Below the pieces are notes generated by a model. That model had not been told where the DNA came from. It saw nothing but the letters and a program-made list of their open reading frames with translations, and searched no databases. From Candidatus Omnitrophota bacterium (GTDB taxonomy: Bacteria; Omnitrophota; Gorgyraeia; Gorgyraeales; Gorgyraeaceae), in assembly GCA_003485765.1 (NCBI GenBank), contig DNHS01000060.1, forward strand, positions 1 to 30,071: DNA of 30,071 nt. The letters are read 5' to 3'. The translations under genes were made by a program, and so were the position numbers. Position 1 is the first letter of the stretch; each line of letters starts with the position of its first letter. This document shows, one piece after another, positions 9,339-17,453 of this stretch.

Positions 9339-9379
9339 TCACCAACGACTAATCCATTGCTTACATATTGATGATTGTA

Positions 9380-9408
9380 TTGACAAAATGTAAATCATGA
9401 TGTATACT
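9380..9408 (+). promoter_or_regulatory. Sigma-70-type promoter for a leaderless ATPase transcript
   Basis: TTGACA (9380-9385), a 17-base spacer, then TATACT (9403-9408). Transcription would start near 9415, which is the A of the ATG chosen for the ATPase, so the mRNA is probably leaderless. The 8-base palindrome ATCATGAT (9394-9401) lies between the two boxes and could be an operator, which is speculative. Confidence 0.75.
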
Positions 9409-9414
9409 TTTGGT

Positions 9415-10575
9415 ATGATAAAACGGGCTATCTCAAAAAAGATCCTTCACTACGCGCGCCATTATCCGGTGGTCACTCTTACAGGGCCGCGTCAATCCGG
9501 GAAAACTACTTTATGTAAAGCTTTATTCCCAAAAAAGAAATATTTTTCGCTTGAAAATATCGATGTACGCGATTACGCGAAAACCGATCCGAGGTCTTTT
9601 TTAAGCGAATGTCTTGAAAAAGGAGCCGTAATCGATGAAATACAACGTGTTCCTGAGTTGGTATCTTATATTCAGGAGATAGTGGATACAAAAGATAAGC
9701 CGGGTCTTTTTATACTGACAGGAAGCCAGAACTTTCATCTTTTGGATACTATCAGCCAGAGTCTTGCCGGAAGGACAGCTCTTGCTGTTCTTCTGCCGTT
9801 CTCATACAGTGAGGTCTATTCTAACAAGGCGATCTCCATAGACAAAGTCCTTTTTACCGGTTTTTACCCCCGCATCCATGATAAAAAGCTTAATCCCACT
9901 GAAGTGCTTTCTTTTTATGTCAGCACATACTTGGAGCGAGATATCCGCATGCTTATTAATGTCAAGGATCTCTCAAAATTTGAAAAATTCCTCAAACTGT
10001 GCGCAGGAAGGGCGGCTCAGATCATTAATCTGTCAAATCTCGCGAATGACTGCGGTATCAATCATAATACCGCCAAAAGCTGGCTGGGCGTGCTCGAGGC
10101 AAGCTATGTTATATTTTTTGCGCATCCGCATCGCGCAAATTTCGGAAAGCGGCTTATTAAAGCTCCGAAACTATATTTTACCGATTGTGGCTTGGCCGCG
10201 CATCTCCTGGATATACAGAACGTCAAACACATCGCTAATCATCCGTTAAAGGGCGCTCTTTTTGAGAATTTTGTTGTCGTTGAGCTTTTGAAGGCCAGGA
10301 CAAACCAGGGTAAAAACAGTAATATTTATTTTTTCCGTGACAATGTCGGTAATGAGGTAGATATTATTCTTGAAAATGGCGCTTCTGTTAAGCCTGTTGA
10401 GATAAAGCTTGGGAGGACGGTAAATGACGATTATTTTAAAGGTTTACGGTATTACCAGAAGATCAATAAGAAAAACTTTGTCAAACCAGCATTAGTATAT
10501 GGCGGTAGTGAAGATCAGCACCGCGGAGCATTTGATATATATAGCTACAGAAATTCGGAAAAAATTAATACATAG
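9415..10575 (+). CDS. AAA_14 / DUF4143 family ATPase
   Basis: A 386-residue P-loop ATPase of the AAA_14 family joined to DUF4143, a common accessory family whose cellular role is poorly known. Seen in the sequence: Walker A GPRQSGKT (residues 24-31), Walker B with AVIDEIQ (71-77), the LTGSQ sensor-like motif (101-105), and a C-terminal stretch with FEN, YFFRDNVGNEVD and PVEIK that resembles a PD-(D/E)xK nuclease core. In-frame ATGs at 9397 and 9400 lie inside the promoter, so ATG 9415 is preferred; it has no ribosome binding site and the mRNA is probably leaderless. The gene looks more GC-rich than its neighbours and sits between repeats, which suggests horizontal acquisition. It may act in DNA-related or defence functions, but this is not established. 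Confidence 0.9.
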   Translation: MIKRAISKKILHYARHYPVVTLTGPRQSGKTTLCKALFPKKKYFSLENIDVRDYAKTDPRSFLSECLEKGAVIDEIQRVPELVSYIQEIVDTKDKPGLFILTGSQNFHLLDTISQSLAGRTALAVLLPFSYSEVYSNKAISIDKVLFTGFYPRIHDKKLNPTEVLSFYVSTYLERDIRMLINVKDLSKFEKFLKLCAGRAAQIINLSNLANDCGINHNTAKSWLGVLEASYVIFFAHPHRANFGKRLIKAPKLYFTDCGLAAHLLDIQNVKHIANHPLKGALFENFVVVELLKARTNQGKNSNIYFFRDNVGNEVDIILENGASVKPVEIKLGRTVNDDYFKGLRYYQKINKKNFVKPALVYGGSEDQHRGAFDIYSYRNSEKINT

Positions 10576-10588
10576 ATGTCTAGAGGAA

Positions 10589-10636
10589 CGTATCAAAAAG
10601 AGGCATGGGAACTTTCTCGTGCCAGGTGCCAGGCAC
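10589..10636. repeat. Repeat-like spacer between the ATPase and the TPR protein
   Basis: TCAAAAAGAGGCATG near its left end resembles TCAAAAAGGGGCACG (9269-9283) upstream of the ATPase, giving imperfect direct repeats on both sides of that gene. The right end has overlapping GTGCC/GGCAC units (10619-10636) that can form a 5-base-pair hairpin. These may be remnants of repeat elements. Confidence 0.35.
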
Positions 10637-10663
10637 TATTTGTAAAGTTAGGGAGAAAGCTAG

Positions 10664-13600
10664 ATGTTAGGCTGGCAAGTTAAAACCTGGCTTAAGATAA
10701 TATCAGCGGTTCTTATCATAGCTTTTTTTACATATGATATAGCCTGGGCAGCGGACTTTAGTTCTGCTTCTCAAAAAAAACAATATGAAAGCGTAGCTAG
10801 CAGGGGTATTGCATATCTCAAATTAGCTAAGCAATATGCGATAACAGGAGAATATAAAAAAGCCATTGAAAATTTTATAATGGCATTAGTAGAATTAAAA
10901 GAGGCTCTTATGCTTAACCCCAACAATGCCATTGCAAAGAAAAATATGGGCGTTTATTATTGTGAATTAGCTAGATATTATGAAACGATGGGGGAAAGGA
11001 TAGAAGCCATCGAAAACTTTGAGAATGCCATAAGAGCGTTTGAAGAAAACATTAAAGATAACCCTGATCCTGCAGAAGCTCGTTTTTACTTTGGTGATAT
11101 TCAAGCTGAATTAGGAGAATATTTTAAGAAGATAGGAAGGCGGGAAGACTTTTTAGAGATGCTCAAAAGAGCGATCAGCGCGTTTAAAGAAGCTCTTAGT
11201 ATCAATCTTAAATATGGCGATGCCTATTATAAACTCGGTATCGTGTATTACAGTTTAGGTAGATATCAAGAGGCGGTAGGTGTATTTAACAAGGCTATTG
11301 AATATGGAAACAGTTTTGGTCCCGAGGCGCAGGCCTATCTCAGTCGCGCTCTCGGCAAGGTAGAAACCGCCACTATTCAATCCTCAGCCGTCTTTTACCT
11401 TACCGAGCATACCAAACCTTTGCCAGAAGAATATTTGCTTAAGCCATATGAAGGCGCAATGGAAGCAGAAAGCAATACATCTGTAAATACGATATTAGAT
11501 TATTGCGACGATAATCGTACTTTAATTTTTGGGCATGGCTGTGAAGTTAGAATAGCAAATAATATAGGCCAGACAGGAAGCTCAGTCGAAGATATAATAG
11601 AAATATTAGAAAAAGAATTTACAGAAGAGGACATGGAACAATTGTCAAAGGATGAACCACTGCGTATCGTAGCTGCAGATAAACTACCTGTAGCAGCCCT
11701 TGGTGGAGACTGTGTAAGTGATAAGCTTGTTCTGTTAAGCAAAGGCCTAAGCAAGATAAAGGATGAAAAAGCAAAACACATTATGGCTCAAGCCATGCTT
11801 CGACATGAAATCAGAAGACACGAACTGACAGGAAAAGGCAATGAAGCCCATACTTCAGAAAACGATAAATATGATATTGACTATTTAATAGCTATATCCA
11901 AAGAAAATAGCTTTGAAAGGCTTCAAGATTTTATAAATGCAATAGAGCCCACTTTGTCAGGGACAGAGTTGTATGGCATGCTGCAAGCGAGGCTACAGCT
12001 TGAAGTTGCTCAAACTACTATAGCCGCCGAAGCTCCAACCATAGCTGAAGCTGTGATAGTCGCCACTGAAGCCCCGATTGTCAAGCAGCCAGCGGCGCCA
12101 GTTGCCGAAGTTCTAGTACCAGAACCAGCTGCGCCTGCTGCCGAAGTCGCTATAGAAACTCTAGCCCCAGAACCAGCAGCGCCAGCCAGAAATACTGTAA
12201 CGCCTAAAGCCTTGCTTAATATGATAGCTAATAAGACATTAGAAAATGCCTCGACTATTATTGAGGATATGGAGCCTTCTATTAAAAGTGAACTGGATGG
12301 ATTGCTAGAACAAGCAAACCCTGATCCATTTTTTTTAATGGATATATATTCTAAGGAAGATTTATTAGACTATTTTAAAAATGGGAAATTGGCTGAGGAA
12401 GGCTTGAGGCTTGTTAAATTAGCTTTTTCTCAGATAGATATATCTGAGGCCAGCGAGTTATCGCATATTATTGATGAGAGAATTTCTAGTACGGAAATAG
12501 CCCTGATGCCACTTTTAAGGAAAATACCAAGAACCATTTTCTTGAGAGGAGGTAGTTCTATTAATAGAATAACAATGGATGGCGCTGAATTCAGGTATAA
12601 ATCACAGGTGGAATTTGTTCCTTTTGCAGTGAGTGTCAGATCTATTATGGCAGAATTGATTTTAGATAGAGAAAGAGACTATGCGCAGATATATTTTAAA
12701 GACGCTATTTCTGAATTACTGGTAAAAATAATGGAAAATAACAAAGCGCTATCTCGCCACAGCATACAACGGATTAAAGATATTTCAAAAGAAGAAGATC
12801 TGAATATTTTTGAGAGCATAAATAAAGACGGTGAGATGGACGATTATACAGGTTTCGCATGTATAATATTATCTATGTTGCCTAAGTTTCCAAAAATATT
12901 TTTGGCAAAGTTGCCCAGAGACCAATGGAGCTTTACTTTTTCTATTGAAAACGGCGTACAAGGCGTAAGATTTTTTAACCATGTAACAGGCGAAAATGAA
13001 TTCGTAAACTTTACATCTTGGGATACGCTGAAGGGGCTATTATCTCGCGAGCAATACAATAAAATAATGGGTTTATTCATTGTATTGGCTAATATCCCAG
13101 GCGCAAGGCTAGTGAATGAGTTTGATCGCGCGATTCTTGATAATGGTTCAATGTTGACGCAATTTGACAAAGTACGGCGCGCCTTTATAACCACGGGCGA
13201 TAGACATGTCCCATTATTATATGATTCTTTCAGTATTTATTTATATGTTGCCAATGATATAGTAAAACACTATGAAAGCGTTATTACGCGTAAATTTAGT
13301 TTAGCGGAATTAGATCTTATTCTCAGCCTTCTGGGCATCCTTCCATCGGCATTGTCATCTGGCACTAGATACTTTACTTTTAGGCCTGTGTACAAAATGG
13401 GGCACACGCCTCGATTCATGGATATGCGACAAGAAAATTGGAAATCGCTTTTAATTCCCAATCATTTTGAATTAGAGAAAGAGGCAAAAATAAAAATTCG
13501 TGGCTCAATATATGAGGATGCAAAAAGTTTTGAGGTAAGAAAGTATCTTGATGAGCTTAATCTGACCTTGGATCAATTTATTGTTTTACTTTGGTGCAGA

Positions 13601-14116
13601 TCGTTTTTGCATGAACAGGGGCGTTCTTTCTGGTATGAAAAATTAACCCCTGAATTAAGGGAAGAATTTATCTCTTTGTCTTGGCGAAAAGACGGAAAAA
13701 ACATTTTAGCCAAAGCGCGCAGGTATCCAAAAAGCTATTTTATTTTAAAATTCGGAGAAGAAAAAGAAGAAAAATTTGATTCAAGCGAGGACTTCGCCGA
13801 GCACTTTATGGCGTATGTTTTATTCGGGCCGCAATTTAAAAAAGAGGCGCAAGTAAGAGCCAATTCCGCTGTATCGAAAAAATATGAATTTTTCAGAACC
13901 CATGTATTTGGGGGCGTTGAATATGACCGCAATACGGACATTAGAAGTCTTGAAAAAGTTTATACTTCAACTCAATATGCGCCTCAACCTTCCCGTATAG
14001 CTTATTTTTCAAAACTCTTCGATATCTTAGATAAAATAAAATGTGGGGAGTATTCTGATATCAATGCGTTAAGAATAGATTTAAAACAGGCTGATGCTAT
14101 CTTGACAATTGAGTAA
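10664..14116 (+). CDS. Exported TPR protein with HExxxH module and zincin-like C-terminus
   Basis: 1150 residues. The ATG follows GGGAG at 10651. The N-terminus is a signal peptide: K7 and K11, a hydrophobic core (about 12-22), and an AWA-A site predicting cleavage after residue 29. Residues ~45-230 are TPR-like helices (for example YYKLGIVYYSLGRYQEAVGV). Residues ~240-440 are the second copy of the module also found in the giant protein, with HEIRRH at 381-386. Residues ~450-515 form a Pro/Ala/Glu-rich linker. The remainder is unrecognised except for its end, where LHEQGRSF (H983) and SSEDFAEHF (1039-1047) recall secreted zincin peptidases, though the second histidine of HExxH is replaced by R987. 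It is probably periplasmic or outer-surface; catalytic activity is doubtful. The protein's function is unknown. Confidence 0.85.
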   Translation: MLGWQVKTWLKIISAVLIIAFFTYDIAWAADFSSASQKKQYESVASRGIAYLKLAKQYAITGEYKKAIENFIMALVELKEALMLNPNNAIAKKNMGVYYCELARYYETMGERIEAIENFENAIRAFEENIKDNPDPAEARFYFGDIQAELGEYFKKIGRREDFLEMLKRAISAFKEALSINLKYGDAYYKLGIVYYSLGRYQEAVGVFNKAIEYGNSFGPEAQAYLSRALGKVETATIQSSAVFYLTEHTKPLPEEYLLKPYEGAMEAESNTSVNTILDYCDDNRTLIFGHGCEVRIANNIGQTGSSVEDIIEILEKEFTEEDMEQLSKDEPLRIVAADKLPVAALGGDCVSDKLVLLSKGLSKIKDEKAKHIMAQAMLRHEIRRHELTGKGNEAHTSENDKYDIDYLIAISKENSFERLQDFINAIEPTLSGTELYGMLQARLQLEVAQTTIAAEAPTIAEAVIVATEAPIVKQPAAPVAEVLVPEPAAPAAEVAIETLAPEPAAPARNTVTPKALLNMIANKTLENASTIIEDMEPSIKSELDGLLEQANPDPFFLMDIYSKEDLLDYFKNGKLAEEGLRLVKLAFSQIDISEASELSHIIDERISSTEIALMPLLRKIPRTIFLRGGSSINRITMDGAEFRYKSQVEFVPFAVSVRSIMAELILDRERDYAQIYFKDAISELLVKIMENNKALSRHSIQRIKDISKEEDLNIFESINKDGEMDDYTGFACIILSMLPKFPKIFLAKLPRDQWSFTFSIENGVQGVRFFNHVTGENEFVNFTSWDTLKGLLSREQYNKIMGLFIVLANIPGARLVNEFDRAILDNGSMLTQFDKVRRAFITTGDRHVPLLYDSFSIYLYVANDIVKHYESVITRKFSLAELDLILSLLGILPSALSSGTRYFTFRPVYKMGHTPRFMDMRQENWKSLLIPNHFELEKEAKIKIRGSIYEDAKSFEVRKYLDELNLTLDQFIVLLWCRSFLHEQGRSFWYEKLTPELREEFISLSWRKDGKNILAKARRYPKSYFILKFGEEKEEKFDSSEDFAEHFMAYVLFGPQFKKEAQVRANSAVSKKYEFFRTHVFGGVEYDRNTDIRSLEKVYTSTQYAPQPSRIAYFSKLFDILDKIKCGEYSDINALRIDLKQADAILTIE
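11381..11990 (+). repeat. Shared HExxxH module, copy 2 (inside the TPR protein)
   Basis: Counterpart of 4171-4830: a FYLTEH opening motif, IVAADKLP, ALGGDCV, KLVLLSKGLSKI, HEIRRHELTG and LQDFINAI in the same order. It lacks part of the middle segment found in copy 1. In this protein the module follows TPRs and a signal peptide; in the other it follows an FHA domain. Confidence 0.7.
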
Positions 14117-14166
14117 AGTATAAAGGAACGTTTTTATAGCCTATAAGAACAATCCAAATAAAAATC

Positions 14167-14194
14167 TTGACAAAAAGGTATTTTGTGGTAAAAT
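14167..14194 (+). promoter_or_regulatory. Promoter of rplM-rpsI
   Basis: TTGACA (14167-14172), a 16-base spacer, then TAAAAT (14189-14194) preceded by TGG, an extended -10. Transcription would start near 14201, about 20 bases before the rplM ATG, leaving room for GGAG at 14212-14215 and no long leader for autoregulation. Confidence 0.75.
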
Positions 14195-14221
14195 TTAAAC
14201 TTCTATTAATCGGAGTAAAAT

Positions 14222-14647
14222 ATGGATACTAGCCTTATAACAAAAAAGGAAATAGACAGAAAACATTATCTTATGGATGCCGAGAACCAGATTCTTGGCA
14301 GGCTTGCGGTAAAAGCGGCAATGCTTTTGAGCGGAAAGCGCAAGGTAAGCTATACCTCTAATGTAGATAATGGGGATTTTGTAGTGATTGTAAATGCAGT
14401 TAAGATAGCTGTGACAGGGAATAAGCTTAAGGCAAAGACCTATACGAGTTTTTCAGGTTATCCCGGAGGATTAAAGATAAAGACCCTGGAGCGGGTTTTA
14501 AAGACACGGCCTACAGAGGTTATAAGGCATGCTGTTAAAGGTATGCTCCCTAAGAATAAATTGGGCTCCAGAATGATTACAAGGTTAAAAATTTACGCAG
14601 GCCCTGAGCATCCGCATAGCGCCCAGAAACCAGAACAAGTTAAGTGA
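14222..14647 (+). CDS. rplM: 50S ribosomal protein L13
   Basis: 141 residues, the normal bacterial length. L13 is an early-assembling protein of the large ribosomal subunit that binds 23S rRNA. The family pattern is clear: the YLMDAENQILGRLA start, FVVIVNAVKIAVTGNK, SGYPGGLK, the RPTEVIRHAVKGMLPKNKLG block and the LKIYAGPEHPHSAQ tail. GGAG lies six bases before the ATG. It is followed after seven bases by rpsI, the usual L13-S9 pairing, and has its own extended -10 promoter. Confidence 0.97.
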   Translation: MDTSLITKKEIDRKHYLMDAENQILGRLAVKAAMLLSGKRKVSYTSNVDNGDFVVIVNAVKIAVTGNKLKAKTYTSFSGYPGGLKIKTLERVLKTRPTEVIRHAVKGMLPKNKLGSRMITRLKIYAGPEHPHSAQKPEQVK

Positions 14648-14654
14648 GGATTAG

Positions 14655-15050
14655 ATGACAGCGCAGAATGTAATATGGGCTACAGGAAGGCGGAAACGGG
14701 CAATTGCCCGCGTACGGTTATTAACAGGAAATGGCGAGATAGAGGTCAATAAAAAGTCTCTTGAAGAGTACTTTGAAAGACCTACGCTTAAAATGATTGT
14801 TATGCAGCCTATACTTGCTGCAAATATTGGGAATAAATTTAATATAATTGCGACTGTCGAAGGCGGAGGCAAATCCGGCCAGGCAGGTGCGTTGAGGCAT
14901 GGTATTTCCAGGGCTATAGCGCTTACCAGCGAAGAATTAAGAGTTTTATTGAGGAAGAAAGGCTTTCTCACAAGAGACCCAAGGAAAAGAGAAAGAAAGA
15001 AATACGGCCAGAAAGGAGCTCGCAAGAGATTCCAGTGGACGAAGAGGTAA
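14655..15050 (+). CDS. rpsI: 30S ribosomal protein S9
   Basis: 131 residues. S9 belongs to the head of the small subunit, and its C-terminal tail reaches the tRNA at the P site. Seen: TGRRKRAIARVRL near the N-terminus, GGGKSGQAGALRHGISRA in the middle, and the RDPRKRERKKYGQKGARK basic stretch ending in WTKR, where the terminal Lys-Arg of the family is kept. The ribosome binding site overlaps the rplM stop (GTGAGGA). The two genes form one transcription unit that ends at the hairpin at 15107-15160. Confidence 0.97.
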   Translation: MTAQNVIWATGRRKRAIARVRLLTGNGEIEVNKKSLEEYFERPTLKMIVMQPILAANIGNKFNIIATVEGGGKSGQAGALRHGISRAIALTSEELRVLLRKKGFLTRDPRKRERKKYGQKGARKRFQWTKR

Positions 15051-15082
15051 AACTGTAATCTACTCTGCGAGCCACTGTATGG

Positions 15083-15097
15083 CGACTCGCGGAGTCG
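15083..15097. repeat. Small palindrome after rpsI
   Basis: CGACTC, GCG, GAGTCG: a 6-base-pair hairpin lying in a locally GC-rich stretch (15065-15098), just before the main terminator. It resembles the GCGAG-type repeats elsewhere in the window and may be a fragment of one. Confidence 0.4.
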
Positions 15098-15106
15098 GAT
15101 AAATAT

Positions 15107-15160
15107 AAACGCCTATCCTGTCATTTTCCGACGAGAAATAAATTGACAGGGTAGGCGTTT
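15107..15160 (+). terminator. Intrinsic terminator of rplM-rpsI
   Basis: Arms at 15107-15123 and 15144-15160 pair over 17 positions with one T/G wobble around a 20-base loop, and a T-rich tract (TTTTGTTT) begins at 15159. The descending arm also contains the -35 box of the next promoter. Confidence 0.85.
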
Positions 15161-15171
15161 TTGTTTATAAT
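15143..15171 (+). promoter_or_regulatory. Consensus sigma-70 promoter of the arg operon
   Basis: TTGACA (15143-15148), exactly 17 bases, then TATAAT (15166-15171): both boxes are perfect consensus. Predicted start near 15178, about 20 bases before the argC ATG, so there is no room for a leader peptide or riboswitch. The -35 box lies in the rpsI terminator's descending arm. Confidence 0.88.
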
Positions 15172-15198
15172 CTTAATATTCTATACACGGAGGATGAT

Positions 15199-16218
15199 AT
15201 GTTAAAAGTTGGTATAATGGGCGCAAGCGGTTTTGCAGGAGAAGAGCTTATAAGGATATTGCTCAAGCATCCTGAAGTTAAAATTACCGCCTTGGCGGCA
15301 AAGATTGAAAAAATTCACGTGTCTAAGATGTATCCATGGGCTAATGCAATGCTTGATTTGGATTGTTTTGATATGAGCGCAGAGGACATAGGTAAAAAGA
15401 CAGACGCTGTGTTTCTCGCGCTGCCTCACAAGATTTCAATGGATTTTGCTCCTGTACTTTTGAAACAAGGTAAGAAGGTAATAGATTTAAGCGCTGATTT
15501 CAGGATAAAGGATAAGGCTATATATGAAAAATGGTATGAGATAAAACATGAATGCCCTGAATATTTAAAAAACTCAGTTTACGGGCTTCCTGAATTATAC
15601 AGGGCCGATATTAAAAATGCGGACCTGATAGCGAATCCGGGATGTTATCCTACGAGTATTATTTTAGGATGCGCGCCTCTATTGGAAAAGAAGATAGTAA
15701 AGACAGATTATATTATCTGCGATTCCAAATCAGGTGTGAGCGGCGCAGGCAGGACGCCTACTCAGGCCCTCATGTTTACTGAGATAGCCACCAATAGCTT
15801 TAGGCCATATAAGGTAAATTTTCACAGGCACATGCCTGAGATAGACCAGGAACTGAGCAATTTGGCAGGCGTGAAGATAGGCGTGAATTTTACTCCGCAC
15901 CTTGTTCCGATGGAAAGAGGGATTTTGAGCACTATTTATCTGAAGCTTGCCAAAAAGATAAATACAAAAGAAGCGCTTGAGATTTACAAGGATTTTTATA
16001 AAGGCGAATATTTTGTAAGGGTTTTGGAAGATGGGCAATTGCCTGACACGAAAAACGTCGTAAGGTCAAATTTCTGCGACATAGGTATAAAGGTTTTTCC
16101 TGAAAAGTCACTAGCTGTAGTCATGACTGCTATTGATAATCTCGTAAAAGGCGCGAGCGGACAAGCAGTGCAGAATATGAATATAATGTATGGGTTCAAG
16201 GAAAATATAGGATTGTGA
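15199..16218 (+). CDS. argC: N-acetyl-gamma-glutamyl-phosphate reductase
   Basis: Third step of arginine synthesis: NADPH-dependent reduction of N-acetylglutamyl phosphate to the semialdehyde, in the cytoplasm. 339 residues, full length. Seen: the N-terminal Rossmann motif GASGFAGEEL (8-17), the nucleophilic cysteine in NPGCYPT (C149), SKSGVSGAGR, the histidine-rich HRHMPEI and the PHLVPMERGI block. A strong ribosome binding site, GGAGG, ends five bases before the ATG. It is the first gene of a 14-gene-plus co-directional run and lies about 20 bases downstream of the predicted transcription start. Confidence 0.97.
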   Translation: MLKVGIMGASGFAGEELIRILLKHPEVKITALAAKIEKIHVSKMYPWANAMLDLDCFDMSAEDIGKKTDAVFLALPHKISMDFAPVLLKQGKKVIDLSADFRIKDKAIYEKWYEIKHECPEYLKNSVYGLPELYRADIKNADLIANPGCYPTSIILGCAPLLEKKIVKTDYIICDSKSGVSGAGRTPTQALMFTEIATNSFRPYKVNFHRHMPEIDQELSNLAGVKIGVNFTPHLVPMERGILSTIYLKLAKKINTKEALEIYKDFYKGEYFVRVLEDGQLPDTKNVVRSNFCDIGIKVFPEKSLAVVMTAIDNLVKGASGQAVQNMNIMYGFKENIGL

Positions 16219-16250
16219 ATAATTGATCTACGAGGTCGGATAGGTTATAT

Positions 16251-17453
16251 ATGAAAATTATTAAAGGCGGAGTGACAGCGCCAAAAGGTTTTTTGGCAGG
16301 GTCAACGAGCTGCGGAATAAAAAAGAGCGGCAAAACTGATTTGGCATTGTTATTTTCTACAACGCCGTGCGTTACAGCAGGGACTTTTACAACTAACAGG
16401 GTAAAATCAGGTTCTGTGGTCTTATCCATAGAGAGGCTTAAAAAAGGTTCTGCTCAGGCAGTGTTTGTGAATAGCGGCAATGCCAATTGCTGCGTTGGCA
16501 AGAAAGAGATAAAAGACGCCAGGGAAATAACCAGTTTAGCCGCAAGAAAACTGAATTTAAAAAATGATTCTATTCTGATAGCTTCTACTGGTATTATTGG
16601 AAGACCGTTGCCTGTCAATAAGATTAAAAATGGGATAAAAGGATTGATTCAAAATTTATCAAAGTCAAATGGCACGAGTTTCGCAAAAGCCATAATGACT
16701 ACAGATACTGTTCACAAGGAAATAGCTGTTGAAATAAATATTAAAGGTAAGGTAGTCAAGGTTGCAGGCGCTGTTAAAGGCGCGGGTATGATATGCCCTA
16801 ACATGGCAACTATGCTTGCATTTTTTACAACAGACGCAGTGATAGAAAAAGAAGCCTTAAAGCAGGCATTTAAAGAATCTGTTTATGATTCGTTCAATAA
16901 GATAACTATTGACGGAGATATGAGCACGAATGACTCTGCTATAATATTTGCAAACAGCATGGCGGGGAATAGTGTTATAAAAAAGAATACAAGAGACTAC
17001 GCTATTTTTCTTGATGCTATTAAATTTGTGGCAAAAGAGCTTTCAAGAAAGATAGTCTTAGACGGCGAAGGAGCTACGAGATTTATTGAGATAATTGTAA
17101 AAGACGCTAAAACAGAAAATATGGCAGGCTCTATTGCGAGGCATATTGCAAACTCAAACCTTGTAAAGACAATGATAGCAGGCGGGGATCCTAATTGGGG
17201 CCGTATTGCTGCAAGCGCTGGAGCGAGCGGAGTTAAAATAAACTCTGGCCGTATGGATATTTATTTTGGCAGGGTCCTCGTGATGAAAAACGGCGCAGGT
17301 GTAAATGTCTCAAGAATGCTGCTTTTAGATATATTCAGAAAAAAAGAGATAAAAATTGTAGTAGATCTTAAGTCTGGGAAGTATACAGATAGAATTTGGA
17401 CTTGCGATTTTACAGAAGAATATGTAAAAATAAACTCGGAGTATGAGGCCTAA
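16251..17453 (+). CDS. argJ: Bifunctional glutamate N-acetyltransferase / ornithine acetyltransferase
   Basis: ArgJ moves the acetyl group from N-acetylornithine to glutamate. In bifunctional members it also makes N-acetylglutamate from acetyl-CoA. 400 residues, full length. The precursor self-cleaves before a threonine; here the site is A186-T187 in PNMATML. Also seen: VFVNSGNANC, ASTGIIGRPLP, MTTDTV and GGDPNWGRI. Having argJ removes the need for argE, and probably argA, neither of which is in the cluster. The ribosome binding site is weak (GAGG lies 15 bases upstream). The stop codon overlaps the argB ATG by one base, so the two are likely coupled in translation. Whether it is mono- or bifunctional cannot be read from sequence alone. 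Confidence 0.96.
   Translation: MKIIKGGVTAPKGFLAGSTSCGIKKSGKTDLALLFSTTPCVTAGTFTTNRVKSGSVVLSIERLKKGSAQAVFVNSGNANCCVGKKEIKDAREITSLAARKLNLKNDSILIASTGIIGRPLPVNKIKNGIKGLIQNLSKSNGTSFAKAIMTTDTVHKEIAVEINIKGKVVKVAGAVKGAGMICPNMATMLAFFTTDAVIEKEALKQAFKESVYDSFNKITIDGDMSTNDSAIIFANSMAGNSVIKKNTRDYAIFLDAIKFVAKELSRKIVLDGEGATRFIEIIVKDAKTENMAGSIARHIANSNLVKTMIAGGDPNWGRIAASAGASGVKINSGRMDIYFGRVLVMKNGAGVNVSRMLLLDIFRKKEIKIVVDLKSGKYTDRIWTCDFTEEYVKINSEYEA

Larger units (their letters stand above)
9028..9379. other. Gene-free interval packed with palindromes and repeats
   Basis: There is no credible gene between the stop of the giant gene and the promoter of the ATPase. The interval holds at least five different hairpins (9047-9063, 9158-9184, 9205-9225, 9254-9298, 9301-9338) and one copy of a dispersed repeat (9082-9131). 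Each palindrome has a different sequence, so this looks like a landing zone for several repeat families and not an array of one unit. No clear U-tract terminator follows the giant gene; the first hairpin is the only candidate. Confidence 0.7.

Noticed and set aside
9397..9414. Upstream in-frame ATG codons as the ATPase start
   Set aside because: They lie within the -10 region of a consensus promoter and would add residues before the usual family start; ATG 9415 fits better.
9878..10249. A 123-codon open frame overlapping the ATPase gene
   Set aside because: It is in another frame of a gene with clear conserved motifs, and its product has no recognisable pattern.
14130..14150. AT-rich hairpin after the TPR protein gene as its terminator
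   Set aside because: The stem is only eight mostly A-T pairs with one wobble and has no U-tract after it.
14651..15025. Antisense open frame across rpsI
   Set aside because: It mirrors the S9 coding sequence and has no independent start signal or family motif.
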